DNA of 64,000 nucleotides from Akkermansiaceae bacterium (GCA_019634595.1 JAHCBC010000001.1:1271174-1335173); one strand, 5' to 3'; positions 8,475 through 18,498 are shown, counted from the stretch's first letter. The notes: generated from the letters alone by a model not told the origin. Made by a program: numbers and translations.

Positions 8475-8579
8475 TCACAACTGATTTCACTGATTTACTG
8501 ATTCAGAATCCGGCAATATGGCGGAAGAACGTCCATTCCTCCTCTTCAAATCAGTAAATCAGTGCAATCAGTGGTAATT
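8475..8579. repeat. Palindromic interspersed repeat, copy 1
   Basis: Two arms built from ACTGATT-type units (8475-8510 and 8545-8579) are reverse complements of each other around a short unique centre. A second copy with the same arms lies at 37615-37726. The layout suits a REP- or MITE-like element. Confidence 0.8.
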
Positions 8580-8634
8580 CTTTTCAAATCCCGGGTGGAG
8601 CCTCCGAAATGAGATGGCCCTGTCACCGGGGCAC

Positions 8635-8660
8635 AAAAAAAGACCCGGTGAAACACCGGG
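8635..8660 (-). terminator. Terminator of rpmB
   Basis: Hairpin with perfect 7-bp arms CCCGGTG (8644-8650) and CACCGGG (8654-8660), followed on the minus strand by a run of seven T after one C. It lies about 30 bases past the rpmB stop. Confidence 0.85.
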
Positions 8661-8692
8661 CCTTCTTTGGAAAAATGTTCTCTCGGAACGGA

Positions 8693-8959
8693 TCAGCCGA
8701 TCAGACCAGCCTTCTTGAGGGTGGCGAAAGCACCATTCTTGTTCATGGTCTTCAGGGCGCGGCAGCTGATCTTCAGCTTCACGTGCTGGCCGAGTTCCTC
8801 AACCCAGATGCGCTTGTTCTGGAGGTTCGGGGAAACGGTGCGCTTCACGACCTTGGTGACGTGGCGGCCGATACCGCCCTTTTTCTTGGCCAGACCGGAA
8901 CGGTGGATTTTACCGCCTGAGCGGACACGGGTTCCTCGGATATCACAAATACGGGCCAT
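8693..8959 (-). CDS. rpmB: Large ribosomal subunit protein bL28
   Basis: 88 residues, strongly basic, beginning MARICDIRG and containing the characteristic H-x-x-x-x-V-x-K-R-T-V-S-P-N-L-Q segment, a typical bL28. A structural protein of the 50S subunit. No zinc-binding Cys pairs are present, so it is the zinc-free type. It stands alone with its own terminator. Confidence 0.97.
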   Translation of the reverse strand: MARICDIRGTRVRSGGKIHRSGLAKKKGGIGRHVTKVVKRTVSPNLQNKRIWVEELGQHVKLKISCRALKTMNKNGAFATLKKAGLIG

Positions 8960-9051
8960 AAGATTCGAAAAGGTTCGGTGTTGCGGGGCGCGCAGGATGC
9001 CCTCGGAGAGCGTCCGGTCAAGACGAAACCTGTCTTTTGCCGGAAAAAAGT

Positions 9052-10059
9052 TCAGAGCCGGTTGCGCCGCAATTTGGACAGCCAGCTCTCCACATCACCG
9101 AAAACTTTCTCCTTTTTCGCGTCATACATCAGCAGGTGGTAGGCACCGCGGTAGTTTTTGTAGGTCTTCGGGGTGCCGGCCGGGATGTGGGCGACGAATC
9201 CGCGCATGTCGGAGTCCGTGTTGAAATAATCATGCTCCCCGTGGAGCACCAGCACCGGCACCTGGAAGGTGGCGGCGCAGTCGTTCATCGAGTCGATGTG
9301 GCGGCCCAGCGCCCCCAGCAGACGGAGGGTGTGCTTCTCGATGTGGTAGGAATTCGTCTCCGACTGCTGGCCGTGGGTGGAGGTCTGGGTCATCTGGACG
9401 GACTCCCCGCCCGCCAGGGTTTCCAGCGAGATCCTCGCCAGCGGGGCGGTGGCCGCCGCCGCTTGGACCAGGGCGGGCTGCCAGAAAGGCACGTCATCCT
9501 TGAAGCGGACGATGGGAGAGGAAAGCACCAGCGCGTCACACGGAGGATCTTCCCGCGGAGACTCCCGCAGTGCGTGGGAGGCGATCATCGCCCCCATGCT
9601 CTCCCCATACCAGACGATCTTCGCGTCCGGATGGCGTTCCTCCACCAACTGGGTGAAGGCGAAAAGGTCGCGGTACCAGTCCTTCGGATCACCGATGTCG
9701 CCGCGGCGGGTGCTCATGGGGTCGTTCCCCTGCCCACGGACCTCATAGGCGTAGAGCGCGGTCTTCGGCTGGTTTTTCAACAGGTGGTTGCCAAGATTCT
9801 CATAGTCGATCGACGCGCCGCAGAAGCCGTGGATGCCGATGACGACGATGTCCTGCTCCACGCCCTTCGCCACCCAGCTCCGGTAGCCGAAGGTTTCGTT
9901 CTTCTTCTGGATCTCCACGGGGGATTTCCGATGGCTCACGAGTGTGTAATCCGGAGCGCACGAACCTATCAGAAGGGCCGCGGCGAATGCCGAAATCCAC
10001 CCCGCGGACGGGGCCAGGCGCTGGATGCCGGGAGGTTTCACTACATCGCAAAATGACAC
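9052..10059 (-). CDS. Alpha/beta-hydrolase lipoprotein (serine aminopeptidase S33 / monoacylglycerol lipase-like)
   Basis: 335 residues. A membrane segment ends in the lipobox-like IGSC at Cys34, suggesting a lipid-anchored envelope protein. The hydrolase fold is clear: oxyanion region GIHGFCG, nucleophile elbow GESMG with Ser154, acid Asp in HGEHDYF and catalytic His in GAYHLLMYD. This layout fits the Hydrolase_4 family, which cleaves monoacylglycerols and other esters. Substrate unknown. It is divergent from the alpha-2-macroglobulin gene. Confidence 0.85.
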   Translation of the reverse strand: MSFCDVVKPPGIQRLAPSAGWISAFAAALLIGSCAPDYTLVSHRKSPVEIQKKNETFGYRSWVAKGVEQDIVVIGIHGFCGASIDYENLGNHLLKNQPKTALYAYEVRGQGNDPMSTRRGDIGDPKDWYRDLFAFTQLVEERHPDAKIVWYGESMGAMIASHALRESPREDPPCDALVLSSPIVRFKDDVPFWQPALVQAAAATAPLARISLETLAGGESVQMTQTSTHGQQSETNSYHIEKHTLRLLGALGRHIDSMNDCAATFQVPVLVLHGEHDYFNTDSDMRGFVAHIPAGTPKTYKNYRGAYHLLMYDAKKEKVFGDVESWLSKLRRNRL

Positions 10060-10175
10060 GGACCACGCGGGATGGCAATCCTCCTCTGCTTTGTGAAATT
10101 TCGGTGAATCTAAGAAAATGGAGTGTGATTCGTTGGCCTTATATCGTAAGAAATTCCGGTTCAGCGTACACGCCC

Positions 10176-13100
10176 ATGAAAACTTCGTTTGCCACGTTTG
10201 TGGCGCTCATGGCACTCCCTTGTGCCTCCCATGCCGCGCCGCGGCTTGTGGTCTCCACTCCGTCCCTCGCACCTGAAAGCGCGATCGACCTCATCCTCGA
10301 CCGCCCTGTGACCGCCGCCGCGGATCTGGGGAAGGAGGTCGGGAACACCTGGCTTGAAATCACACCGGCGCTCCCGGGCAAGCTGGTCTGGAAAGCCCAG
10401 AACATCGCCAGCTTCATGCCGGACCAGGCACCCGCCATCGGCACCAGCTACACTTTCGCGATTCCGAAAGGGAAAGCACATCTGGACAAGACGGAGATCC
10501 CCGCAGGGATCTTCGCCACGGTGGCCAGCGAGCCGTTCACCGTCCGTTCCGCGAATTCGGAAAACCGCTACTCCTCCACCTACTCCGCCTCCACCGCAGA
10601 GTGGCTGTTGATCTTCAATGACGACGTGGATCCCGCGAAGGCCGGGCCTTTCATCACCTTCACCTCCAAGACGGGCCAGCAGGTCGCCGCAAAGCTCCAC
10701 CGCCCGGACCGCGCGCGCACCGGACCGCAGGCGAACTATTACAAATCCTGGGCCGCACGCTCGAAGGGCGTGACGGAAGATCCGAACCCGCCGCTGGAAA
10801 CTCCCGTGGCCAATGCCTTGGTCGTCGCTCCGCTGTCCCCCCTTCCGGTCGGGGAGAACTGGCGGCTTTCCATCCTGAAAGGCCTGCCGAATGCCGCCGG
10901 GAAAGCGGCCACCGTCCAGGATGCGCCCTATGAGATCGGGACGATCCATCCTTTCACCGTGAGCGGCTTCGAAGCCCGCGCCAATCCGGACGAAGCCCGG
11001 CGGCTGGTGATCACCTTCAACGCGCCGCTGCCGTCCGAACTGCCCGCGGACTTCCTCACCCAATCGCTCGTCCTGGAACCCCGTCCGGAAAATCTCACCG
11101 CGGAAATCGACGGCCGCGAAATCCATCTGCTGGGGGACTTTTCGGAGAGGGAAACCTGGAACGTGACGGTCAGGCCGCCCTTTGCCTCCGGCGCGGGCAT
11201 CCCGCTCGCCGCGGCGGTCACCAAGGAGGTGGAATTTCCCGTCATCGAGCCGGAGCTTCTCCTGCCCAGCGAAAACCAGGCACAGCTCTCCACCGGCAGG
11301 CGCACCTACCCCATCCAGACGGTGAACCTGGAAAAGCTGCACATCCGCATCAAGCGGCTCTCCCCGGAAGATCTCGTCCGCGCCTACCAGGGATACCGCC
11401 ACTACACCGGCATCGGGCACAACTTCGACAACATCGAACCGACCGCCCCCCTGCCCTACTCCCTCATCACCGGACAGACCGTGTATGACAAGGAGATCGA
11501 ACTGGACAACGCGCCCGACACCTCGAAGGAGATCGAACTGAAGTGGGATGAGATCCTGCCGAAGGATCTGAAAAGCGGTGCGATCTTCCTCGATGTCGTA
11601 GGCACCCCGAAAGCGGACCTGAACACCGAAGGCCGCCGGAATGTGCAGGCGATCATCCAACTGACCGACATCGGCCTCGCCTGGAAGCTGACACCGAAAG
11701 AAGCGTTCGTGTATGCCTTTTCCTGCGCCACCGGCCAGCCGCTCAAGGATGTCACCATCGACCTCTTCGGTGAGGATTCCGCGAACCTGAATTCCCTGAA
11801 AACCGACGCCAACGGCCTGGTCACCGTCGCGCGTCCGGCGGAGGCCCGCCACCTGCGCGCGGTCCTGGGGAATGACTCGTTCGTCACCGCGTTCGACTCC
11901 TCCCTCAACACGGTGGGCCTGTGGCATTTCCCCATCCGCTATTCATGGAACACGCCGGCGGAGTCCGTGCGGCGCGCCTTCCTGTTCACCGACCGCTCGC
12001 TTTATCGCCCCGGTGAAACGGTCCGCCTGAAGGGCATCGTCCGCACCCAGGCGGGGAATGTCATCCAGCCCGCCGCACCGGCCAACGCCCGCATCGTGGT
12101 CATCGACCCGACGGACAAGGAAATCTTCACCCAGCCCGTCACCCTTTCCGACACCGGATCGTTCGATGTCACCTACAAGCTGCCGGAAAGCAACACCGGC
12201 ACCCACCTGATCCGCCTGGAATTTCCCGATGAACTCGCGGAAGCGGAAGCCCTGGAGGATGACTGGTCGAAGCAACAGCAGATCCGTGAGAGCGCCACCT
12301 TTGAAATGGAGCTGGCCGTGGAGGAGTTCCGCCGCAACGCGTTCGAGATCGAACAAGGCATCACCCGGCCCGCGACCGGAGCCACCAGCGTCAGTTCCGA
12401 TGTGGCGGCCAGTTACTATCAGGGCCAGGCGGTGGCCGGCGGAACGCTGAAGCACTACACGCGCATCACCCCGCTCAATCCGTATCCTGAGCGTTTCCGG
12501 GATTTCCTCTTCGGCAACCACCGGTCCCAGGACTGGGGATATTGGTATCACTACTTCGGCTACCGGTCCCGTTATGACGATGACGACGGAAACAGCGGCG
12601 CGGACTCCGGCCCATCCACCATCCAGGGTGAAGTGACGCTTTCCCCGGAGGGCAAGGCGACCATCACGGTGGACATCCCCCAGGCGGAATTTCCCACCAG
12701 CCGCGAAGTGAAAATCTCCACGGAGGTGACGGACGCGAACAACCAGACCCTGAACGCATCCGCCACCACCACCGTCCACCCTGCCTCCGTCTATGTCGGC
12801 ATATCCCGCAACGACCGCCTGATCCGGGCGAACGAGAACGTCGCGTTCAGGCTCGTCGCCATCGACCCCGAGGGCAATCCGTTCCCTGAGCCGGTGAAAG
12901 TCACCGCGACTCTCAGCCGCGAGGTCAACAGCGCCGTGCGCTCCCAGAACGCCAACGGCGACACCGTCACCCGCAACGACGTCCGCGAGGAGAACGTGCT
13001 GGTTTCCGAAGTCACCATCGACCCCGCCGCCTCCGCGAAGGAAGGCCAGGAGTTCGCAGTCACTCCGAAGGATAACGGGAAGTATTTCCTGACCCTGCGC

Positions 13101-15965
13101 GGCAAGGACAAGGACGGCCGCGACTTTGCCACCGTCTCCAGTTTCCATGTCTATGGCTCGAACGACTATCCGTGGCTCTACGAGGACGGCATGCGCGTGA
13201 AGCTCATCGCGGAGAAGAAATCCTACAAGGCGGGCGAAACCGCGCGGGTGCTGGTCCTGTCCCCCATCGAGGGAACCGCGCTGGTGACCGTGGAACGGGA
13301 GAAGGTGCTGCGTTCCTTCCTCACCCCGCTGAAGGCGGACAACCCGGTGATCGAAATCCCCATCGGCGAGGACGACGCACCGAACGCCTATATCTCCGTC
13401 CTGATCGTGAAGGGTGCGGGTGAATCCGCCCGTGAGTACAAGACGCCGCAGCTCCGCCTCGGCTACTGCGAGCTGACCATCGAGAACCAAAGGGACCACC
13501 TGTCGGTGGACCTCACCGCCGCCGGACCGGAAAGCGACCGCTTCACCGTGGCCACCGGACCGCAGAAGGGCACGCAACTCCCCGCCGCCCGCCCCGGTGA
13601 CACCGTCACCCTCAGCGGCACCGTCACCACCGCGGATGGAAAGCCCGCCGCAGGTGCGGAACTCACGCTCTACGCGGAGGATGAGGGAACGCTCGCCGTG
13701 ATGGGCTACGTGACTCCGGACCCGATGGGCTTCTTCTATGATGCCCGGGTGCTCGGCATCGATGCTGGTGTTTCCTTCAACCACTTCATGACCGAGGAGC
13801 CGGAATACAGGCAGTTCTTCAACAAGGGCTTCTTCATCGGTGGTGGCGCGGACCTCGGTGATCTGGCCGACCTCTACCGGAAGAACTTCGACCCGTGCGC
13901 GACCTGGGCTCCTGTCGTGACGGCAGGTCCGGACGGAAAGTTCACCCACACCTTCAAGGTGCCGGACACGCTGACCCGCTACCGCGTCATCGCCGTGGCC
14001 CACTCCGCGGAGAAATTCGGCCACGCGGAAACCGGTCTGGTGGTGAACAAGCCGCTGATGCTGGAACCGAAGACGGCCCGCTTTGCGAACCAAGGTGACA
14101 GCTTCAGCCCGCAGGTGCTGGTCCAGAACGCCTCCCCACACGACGGCACCTGGGAGGTCACCTTTTCCACCGGCAGGGATGGCACCACCCCGGTCTGCCG
14201 CGCGCTGGGCGAGGCCACGCAGACGGTGACTCTCAATGCCGGTGCCTCCGCGACGCTGAGCTTTCCCGTGACGGCGGAATCCACCGGCACCAGCACCTTC
14301 TCCTGGAAGGCCGTTCCGGTCTCGCTTGGCAACGGCCAGCTCACCCCGGGACTCACCCGCAGCCTGTCGGACGCGGTCGAGGAAACCTTCGAGGTCCACT
14401 ACCCGATGCCAATCATCCGGCAGGTGAAGTTCGTCAAACTGGACAAGGCGCAGAGCCTGCTGGAACACATCGACCCCGCCCTGCTTTCCGGCACAGGTGA
14501 CGTCACGCTGGAGTTCTCCCGCTCCCCGCTCACGGAGATCTCCGGATCCGTGGACTACCTGCTCCAATATCCGTATGGCTGCGTCGAGCAGACGACCTCC
14601 TCGCTGATGCCATGGTTCGCCGTGGAGCCGCTGAGGAATGTGATCCCCGCGTTCGCCAAAGTGTCGGACGAAAAGCGGAAGGCCGCCATCCAGAAAGGCG
14701 CGGACCGCCTGGTTTCCATGCAGCTCCCCGATGGCTCCTTCACCTACTGGCCGGGCCGTAGTGACCGTGTGGACTGGGCCAGTGCCTACGCCGGACTGGG
14801 CCTCCTCCTTGCAAAGGAGAACGGCGCGCACGTCCCGCAGTCAGCGATCGACCAACTGGCGAAGTATCTGACGGAATCCCTGCGCGGCATCGCGGATGTG
14901 AAATCACCATCGTTCCTGGAGGACCAGGCGCGCGCGCTGTGGGTGCTGGCGCTGGCTGGCAGTCCGCAGGCTTCCTATCAGAGCGTGCTGCTCGACCGCA
15001 TCGCCGACCTTTCCCCGACAGGCCGCGCGTTCCTCGCGCTGGCCTACAATGCGGGCGGCTCGAATCCCGCCACGGCCAAATCCATCCTCACCTCCAAGGT
15101 GCCCTTCCGCCTGAAACACGACGGCTGGATGCGCTGGAACGCGGACGATTCCATCCGCCTGCTCGCGTGGTCCACCATCGACCCGCAGTCGAAGGAAACC
15201 ACCACCACGCTGGACCGCATGATCCACGAGCGGAACCCCTACGGCCACTGGAACACCACGTGGGCCAACGGCTGGGGCCTGCTCGCCATGTCCACCTATG
15301 CGAAGAACGACAAGGCCGCCCTCAGCGGGGACTGGACCGCGGAAATGAACCCTCCGCTTTCCTCCGGCACCGTGACCCTCAACCCGGAAAACCCTACGGC
15401 ATCCGCCACGGTCGCCATCACCCCGGACCTGAAGCTGGACATCAACCCGAAGGGCACCGGCTACGTCCGGATCAAGGTCGCCTCGAAGCCCCGTATCGAG
15501 CCGCTGCAGCCGGTCGCGACCAACGGCCTCTCCGTGGACCGCATCTATGAGCGGATCAAGGCGGACGGCTCCGCCGAAATCCTGACCGAGCCGAAGGTCG
15601 GCGACCTGATCCGGGTGTCCCTCCGCGTGACCCTGCCCAACGATGACACCAAGTATCTGGTGGTGGAGGACATGCTCCCATCCCTCTTCGAGACGGTGAA
15701 CACCGACTTCAAGACCCAGGGCACCGGTACCGGGGCGGGCGCGGACGTCAGCACCAACAAGTGGGAGGTCAGCCACTCCGAGCTGCGGACCGACCGCGCC
15801 GTGTTCTTCCTCGACCGTGTCTGGAAGAAAGGCACCTACACGCTGACCTACCTGGCCCGCTGCACCGTCCCCGGCGTGGCGACGGCACCACCCGCCAAGG
15901 CCGAGGGCATGTATGATCCGGAGTTCTATGCGCTCTCCGCTTCACGGGTATTCACGACGAAGTGA
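10176..15965 (+). CDS. Bacterial alpha-2-macroglobulin family protein
   Basis: 1929 residues with a signal peptide (cleavage near SHA-A, about residue 21). It carries the family's MG-type beta domains, an alpha-2-macroglobulin core near residues 1200-1330, and the thioester domain with the motif GCVEQ (Cys1469, Gln1472). Bacterial homologues trap attacking proteases in the periplasm. The start at 10176 begins the signal peptide; the frame runs further upstream but without sense. Unlike many bacterial homologues it has no convincing lipobox (the only early Cys follows Pro), so it may be soluble, and no penicillin-binding partner gene (pbpC) is adjacent. Confidence 0.93.
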   Translation: MKTSFATFVALMALPCASHAAPRLVVSTPSLAPESAIDLILDRPVTAAADLGKEVGNTWLEITPALPGKLVWKAQNIASFMPDQAPAIGTSYTFAIPKGKAHLDKTEIPAGIFATVASEPFTVRSANSENRYSSTYSASTAEWLLIFNDDVDPAKAGPFITFTSKTGQQVAAKLHRPDRARTGPQANYYKSWAARSKGVTEDPNPPLETPVANALVVAPLSPLPVGENWRLSILKGLPNAAGKAATVQDAPYEIGTIHPFTVSGFEARANPDEARRLVITFNAPLPSELPADFLTQSLVLEPRPENLTAEIDGREIHLLGDFSERETWNVTVRPPFASGAGIPLAAAVTKEVEFPVIEPELLLPSENQAQLSTGRRTYPIQTVNLEKLHIRIKRLSPEDLVRAYQGYRHYTGIGHNFDNIEPTAPLPYSLITGQTVYDKEIELDNAPDTSKEIELKWDEILPKDLKSGAIFLDVVGTPKADLNTEGRRNVQAIIQLTDIGLAWKLTPKEAFVYAFSCATGQPLKDVTIDLFGEDSANLNSLKTDANGLVTVARPAEARHLRAVLGNDSFVTAFDSSLNTVGLWHFPIRYSWNTPAESVRRAFLFTDRSLYRPGETVRLKGIVRTQAGNVIQPAAPANARIVVIDPTDKEIFTQPVTLSDTGSFDVTYKLPESNTGTHLIRLEFPDELAEAEALEDDWSKQQQIRESATFEMELAVEEFRRNAFEIEQGITRPATGATSVSSDVAASYYQGQAVAGGTLKHYTRITPLNPYPERFRDFLFGNHRSQDWGYWYHYFGYRSRYDDDDGNSGADSGPSTIQGEVTLSPEGKATITVDIPQAEFPTSREVKISTEVTDANNQTLNASATTTVHPASVYVGISRNDRLIRANENVAFRLVAIDPEGNPFPEPVKVTATLSREVNSAVRSQNANGDTVTRNDVREENVLVSEVTIDPAASAKEGQEFAVTPKDNGKYFLTLRGKDKDGRDFATVSSFHVYGSNDYPWLYEDGMRVKLIAEKKSYKAGETARVLVLSPIEGTALVTVEREKVLRSFLTPLKADNPVIEIPIGEDDAPNAYISVLIVKGAGESAREYKTPQLRLGYCELTIENQRDHLSVDLTAAGPESDRFTVATGPQKGTQLPAARPGDTVTLSGTVTTADGKPAAGAELTLYAEDEGTLAVMGYVTPDPMGFFYDARVLGIDAGVSFNHFMTEEPEYRQFFNKGFFIGGGADLGDLADLYRKNFDPCATWAPVVTAGPDGKFTHTFKVPDTLTRYRVIAVAHSAEKFGHAETGLVVNKPLMLEPKTARFANQGDSFSPQVLVQNASPHDGTWEVTFSTGRDGTTPVCRALGEATQTVTLNAGASATLSFPVTAESTGTSTFSWKAVPVSLGNGQLTPGLTRSLSDAVEETFEVHYPMPIIRQVKFVKLDKAQSLLEHIDPALLSGTGDVTLEFSRSPLTEISGSVDYLLQYPYGCVEQTTSSLMPWFAVEPLRNVIPAFAKVSDEKRKAAIQKGADRLVSMQLPDGSFTYWPGRSDRVDWASAYAGLGLLLAKENGAHVPQSAIDQLAKYLTESLRGIADVKSPSFLEDQARALWVLALAGSPQASYQSVLLDRIADLSPTGRAFLALAYNAGGSNPATAKSILTSKVPFRLKHDGWMRWNADDSIRLLAWSTIDPQSKETTTTLDRMIHERNPYGHWNTTWANGWGLLAMSTYAKNDKAALSGDWTAEMNPPLSSGTVTLNPENPTASATVAITPDLKLDINPKGTGYVRIKVASKPRIEPLQPVATNGLSVDRIYERIKADGSAEILTEPKVGDLIRVSLRVTLPNDDTKYLVVEDMLPSLFETVNTDFKTQGTGTGAGADVSTNKWEVSHSELRTDRAVFFLDRVWKKGTYTLTYLARCTVPGVATAPPAKAEGMYDPEFYALSASRVFTTK

Positions 15966-15977
15966 GGTATCCGGAAT

Positions 15978-16129
15978 GTGGCTGGGGCATCCTGCCCCAG
16001 GCCGTTGCAGGGGCGTCCCGCCCCTGTCTTGTTCATTCATTTCGGCTACCCTTACACCGCGCCAATACCATCGCGGAAGAGCGGGGCAGGATGCCCCGGC
16101 AACGGCCTGGGGCGGGACGCCCCAGCCAC
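15978..16129. repeat. Large inverted repeat with nested hairpins
   Basis: Two 49-base arms (15978-16026 and 16081-16129) are near-perfect reverse complements. Each contains two smaller palindromes, GGGGCATCCTGCCCC and GGGGCGTCCCGCCCC types, so the unit can fold into a cruciform. It lies between two converging genes and may also stop transcription from both sides. Confidence 0.85.
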
Positions 16130-16143
16130 TCTCCCCTAAATAA

Positions 16144-17595
16144 TCACAGCAGCCGCGCCCGCAGCAGCTCGGTCACCTGCTTCGGGTTCGGCTTGGTGGC
16201 GGAGGCCTTCATCACCTGGCCTGTGAGGAAGTTGAGCAGCTTCTCGTTGCCCGCTTTCACGGCCTCCACTTCGGATGGGTTGTTGGCGATGACCTGATCG
16301 ACCAGACCTTCCAGTTCACCCGCTTCCGCGGGCTTGAAGCCGAGTTCATCCGCGATGGCCTTCGGATCTTTCTCCGGGGCCTTGTAGAGGACTTCGAAAA
16401 CTTCCTTCGCCTGGTTGGCGGCGAGTGTACCGTTCTCCACCAGCAGGAGCAGCCCCCGCAGCTTGTCCGGTGCCACCGGGCAGTCGGAGATGCCGATGCC
16501 CTGCTCATTGAGCGTGCCGAGCAGGTTGTTGATGATGAAGTTCGCCACCTTCTTGCCCGGGATGGCGGCATCGGTCGCGGCCTCGAAATACAGTGCGAGA
16601 TATTTGTCCGAGGACAGCACGGACGCATCGTAGGCGGTCACGCCGAAGTCTTTCTCGAACCGCTCCGCAAGCTGGTGCGGCAGTTCCGGCACCAGTGGCC
16701 GGACCTTTGCCAGCAATGGCGCGGTCTCGATGGGCAGGAGGTCAGGGCAGGTGAAGTAGCGGTAGTCATGCGCGTCCTCCTTCGTGCGCATGAGCTGGGT
16801 TTCGCCGCGCTCGTCATCCCAGCGGCGGGTGGACTGGATCTGCGCCTGGCCGCGGTTGAGTTCCTCCGTCTGGCGGTCGATCTCGAAATGGATCGCGCGG
16901 CGGATGGCAGAGATGGAGTTGAGGTTTTTCAGCTCCACCTTCTGGCCCAGCGGATCGGATTCGTTCTTCCGCAGGGAAATGTTCACGTCACAGCGGAGAT
17001 TTCCCTTCTCCATGTCCGCGTCCGAGACCTCCCCCTGCTGGAGGATCATCTGGAGCGAGCGGAGGTAGGCGAAGGCTTCTTCCGCGGACTCCAGGTCCGG
17101 CTCGGAAACGATCTCCATCAGCGGCGTTCCGGCGCGGTTGAAGTCGATGAGCGACGAGTTGCCCAGGTGGGTGGACTTCGCCACATCCTCCTCGAGGTGG
17201 ATGCGGTTCATCTTCACCACCTTGCCGGGGCTCTTGATGTTCTTGCGGTGGTCCGTCGGGTAGCAGTGCTCGTAAAGGGGGACGCCGCCGCCGATGCAGA
17301 GTGGCAGATCCATCTGCGTGGTCTGGTAGTTCTTCGGCATGTCCGGGTAGAAGTAGTTCTTCCGGTCCCACTTCGAAATGTCCGGCGAGCCGCAGTCCAG
17401 CATCAGCCCGGTCAGCAGGGTCTTCTCGATGGCCTCGCGGTTCAGGACCGGCAGCGCTCCCGGCAGGCCCAGGCAGACGGGGCAGGTGTGCGTGTTCGGT
17501 TCATCGCCGAAGGAGGTGCGGCAGGCACAGAACATCTTGGTCGCGGTTTTCACCTGCGCGTGGACTTCGAGGCCGATGGTGACGAGATAGGACAT
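16144..17595 (-). CDS. gatB: Asp-tRNA(Asn)/Glu-tRNA(Gln) amidotransferase subunit B
   Basis: 483 residues, full length for GatB. It opens with the classic IGLEVHAQ motif and has the zinc-binding Cys set CACR...CPVCLGLPG, then HLEEDxAKS, and ends with the tRNA-binding YqeY-like domain. With GatA and GatC it converts mischarged Glu-tRNA(Gln) or Asp-tRNA(Asn). gatA and gatC are not in the window. It lies downstream of the CvpA-like and aroC genes on the same strand. Confidence 0.97.
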   Translation of the reverse strand: MSYLVTIGLEVHAQVKTATKMFCACRTSFGDEPNTHTCPVCLGLPGALPVLNREAIEKTLLTGLMLDCGSPDISKWDRKNYFYPDMPKNYQTTQMDLPLCIGGGVPLYEHCYPTDHRKNIKSPGKVVKMNRIHLEEDVAKSTHLGNSSLIDFNRAGTPLMEIVSEPDLESAEEAFAYLRSLQMILQQGEVSDADMEKGNLRCDVNISLRKNESDPLGQKVELKNLNSISAIRRAIHFEIDRQTEELNRGQAQIQSTRRWDDERGETQLMRTKEDAHDYRYFTCPDLLPIETAPLLAKVRPLVPELPHQLAERFEKDFGVTAYDASVLSSDKYLALYFEAATDAAIPGKKVANFIINNLLGTLNEQGIGISDCPVAPDKLRGLLLLVENGTLAANQAKEVFEVLYKAPEKDPKAIADELGFKPAEAGELEGLVDQVIANNPSEVEAVKAGNEKLLNFLTGQVMKASATKPNPKQVTELLRARLL

Positions 17596-17610
17596 TTGCT
17601 GGGGAAATTT

Positions 17611-17640
17611 TGAACATCGAACGCCGGACGTCCAACCCCG
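17611..17640. repeat. Fragment of the GAACATCGAAC repeat family
   Basis: A short degenerate copy of the repeat seen at 36767-36804 and 36941-36978, in the gap just upstream of gatB. Recognised by the TTGAACATCGAAC and GGACGTCCAAC pieces. Confidence 0.5.
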
Positions 17641-17682
17641 AACTCCGGAATCGGTGAATTTGGAAAGCCGGGCCGTTCCCGA

Positions 17683-18474
17683 TCAGTTCCTGACGGCCTG
17701 GGCGCGCAGTGCCTCGCGCACTTTCGGGTCGTTCAGCGCCTTCTGGAAAAGCGGATGGCGTATGAGCGTGCTGATGCGACCGTCACTGGCCAGGTCCTGG
17801 AGTTCCGGCTCATCCACGATGATCGCGCGCGGGTAAGGCTTTCCGGTCTCCGGGTCGATCACCGGAGCGCGGCGGGAGTCCGGCTGCGCGGCGATGAGCT
17901 TCGCCAGGGAAAGATGGCTGGGGTCCGCGAGCGGGTCCAGCTTCTGGAGCCAATCCGCCGGCACGATGGCGGCGATGGCTTCCTTCAGCTCGCTGAAACG
18001 ATCGAGCAGCCCCGGTTCCGCCTTCGTCTTCTTGTCGGTCGATTGCTCGATCTCCGCGATGGAACCGAAGTGATGAACGAGCGTGGCGCCGATCAACCAC
18101 AGGAAGCCCGTGGGGATGATCGTCAGGATCAGGCGGAAAAGGATTCCGCCCGCAGTCCGGGAACCGCCATCCGCCGAAGGTTTGAACGGTTTCAGGAAAA
18201 AATTGATGACCACGCGGGCGATGACGAACGTGCCGACGAAAGCCACGGCGGGCAGCGCGATGGAAATCCAGTCCACCGGCTTGCCCATCAAGGAGATGGT
18301 CCGCTCCGGCGTCTTCTGCCACACCAGGAAGCCCACCCACAGACTGCCGCCGAGGATCGCCACGCCGAACAGCATCCGCACGATGCCACGCAGGAAGACG
18401 AAGCCGAAGCAGAGCAGGAAGATGACCAGCGCTGCGGTGCCGAGGCTGATCTGGGGGAGGGACTCCGGAGGCAT
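17683..18474 (-). CDS. CvpA-like integral membrane protein
   Basis: 263 residues. At least four hydrophobic segments fill the first 135 residues (about 10-30, 33-52, 70-92, 110-130), and the C-terminal half is soluble. The membrane half resembles the CvpA/colicin V production family, whose exact role is unclear. The soluble tail contains a D-P-E-T-G-K-P-Y-P segment that looks like a linker. Located 24 bases downstream of aroC and 87 bases upstream of gatB, so probably transcribed with them. Confidence 0.65.
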   Translation of the reverse strand: MPPESLPQISLGTAALVIFLLCFGFVFLRGIVRMLFGVAILGGSLWVGFLVWQKTPERTISLMGKPVDWISIALPAVAFVGTFVIARVVINFFLKPFKPSADGGSRTAGGILFRLILTIIPTGFLWLIGATLVHHFGSIAEIEQSTDKKTKAEPGLLDRFSELKEAIAAIVPADWLQKLDPLADPSHLSLAKLIAAQPDSRRAPVIDPETGKPYPRAIIVDEPELQDLASDGRISTLIRHPLFQKALNDPKVREALRAQAVRN

Positions 18475-18498
18475 GGGAGGGGAAATTTCTGATTTCCG

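Noticed and set aside
11943..14831. 962-residue reverse ORF inside the alpha-2-macroglobulin gene
   Set aside because: Low-complexity Gly/Arg/Val composition and full overlap with a well-supported gene; a shadow frame.
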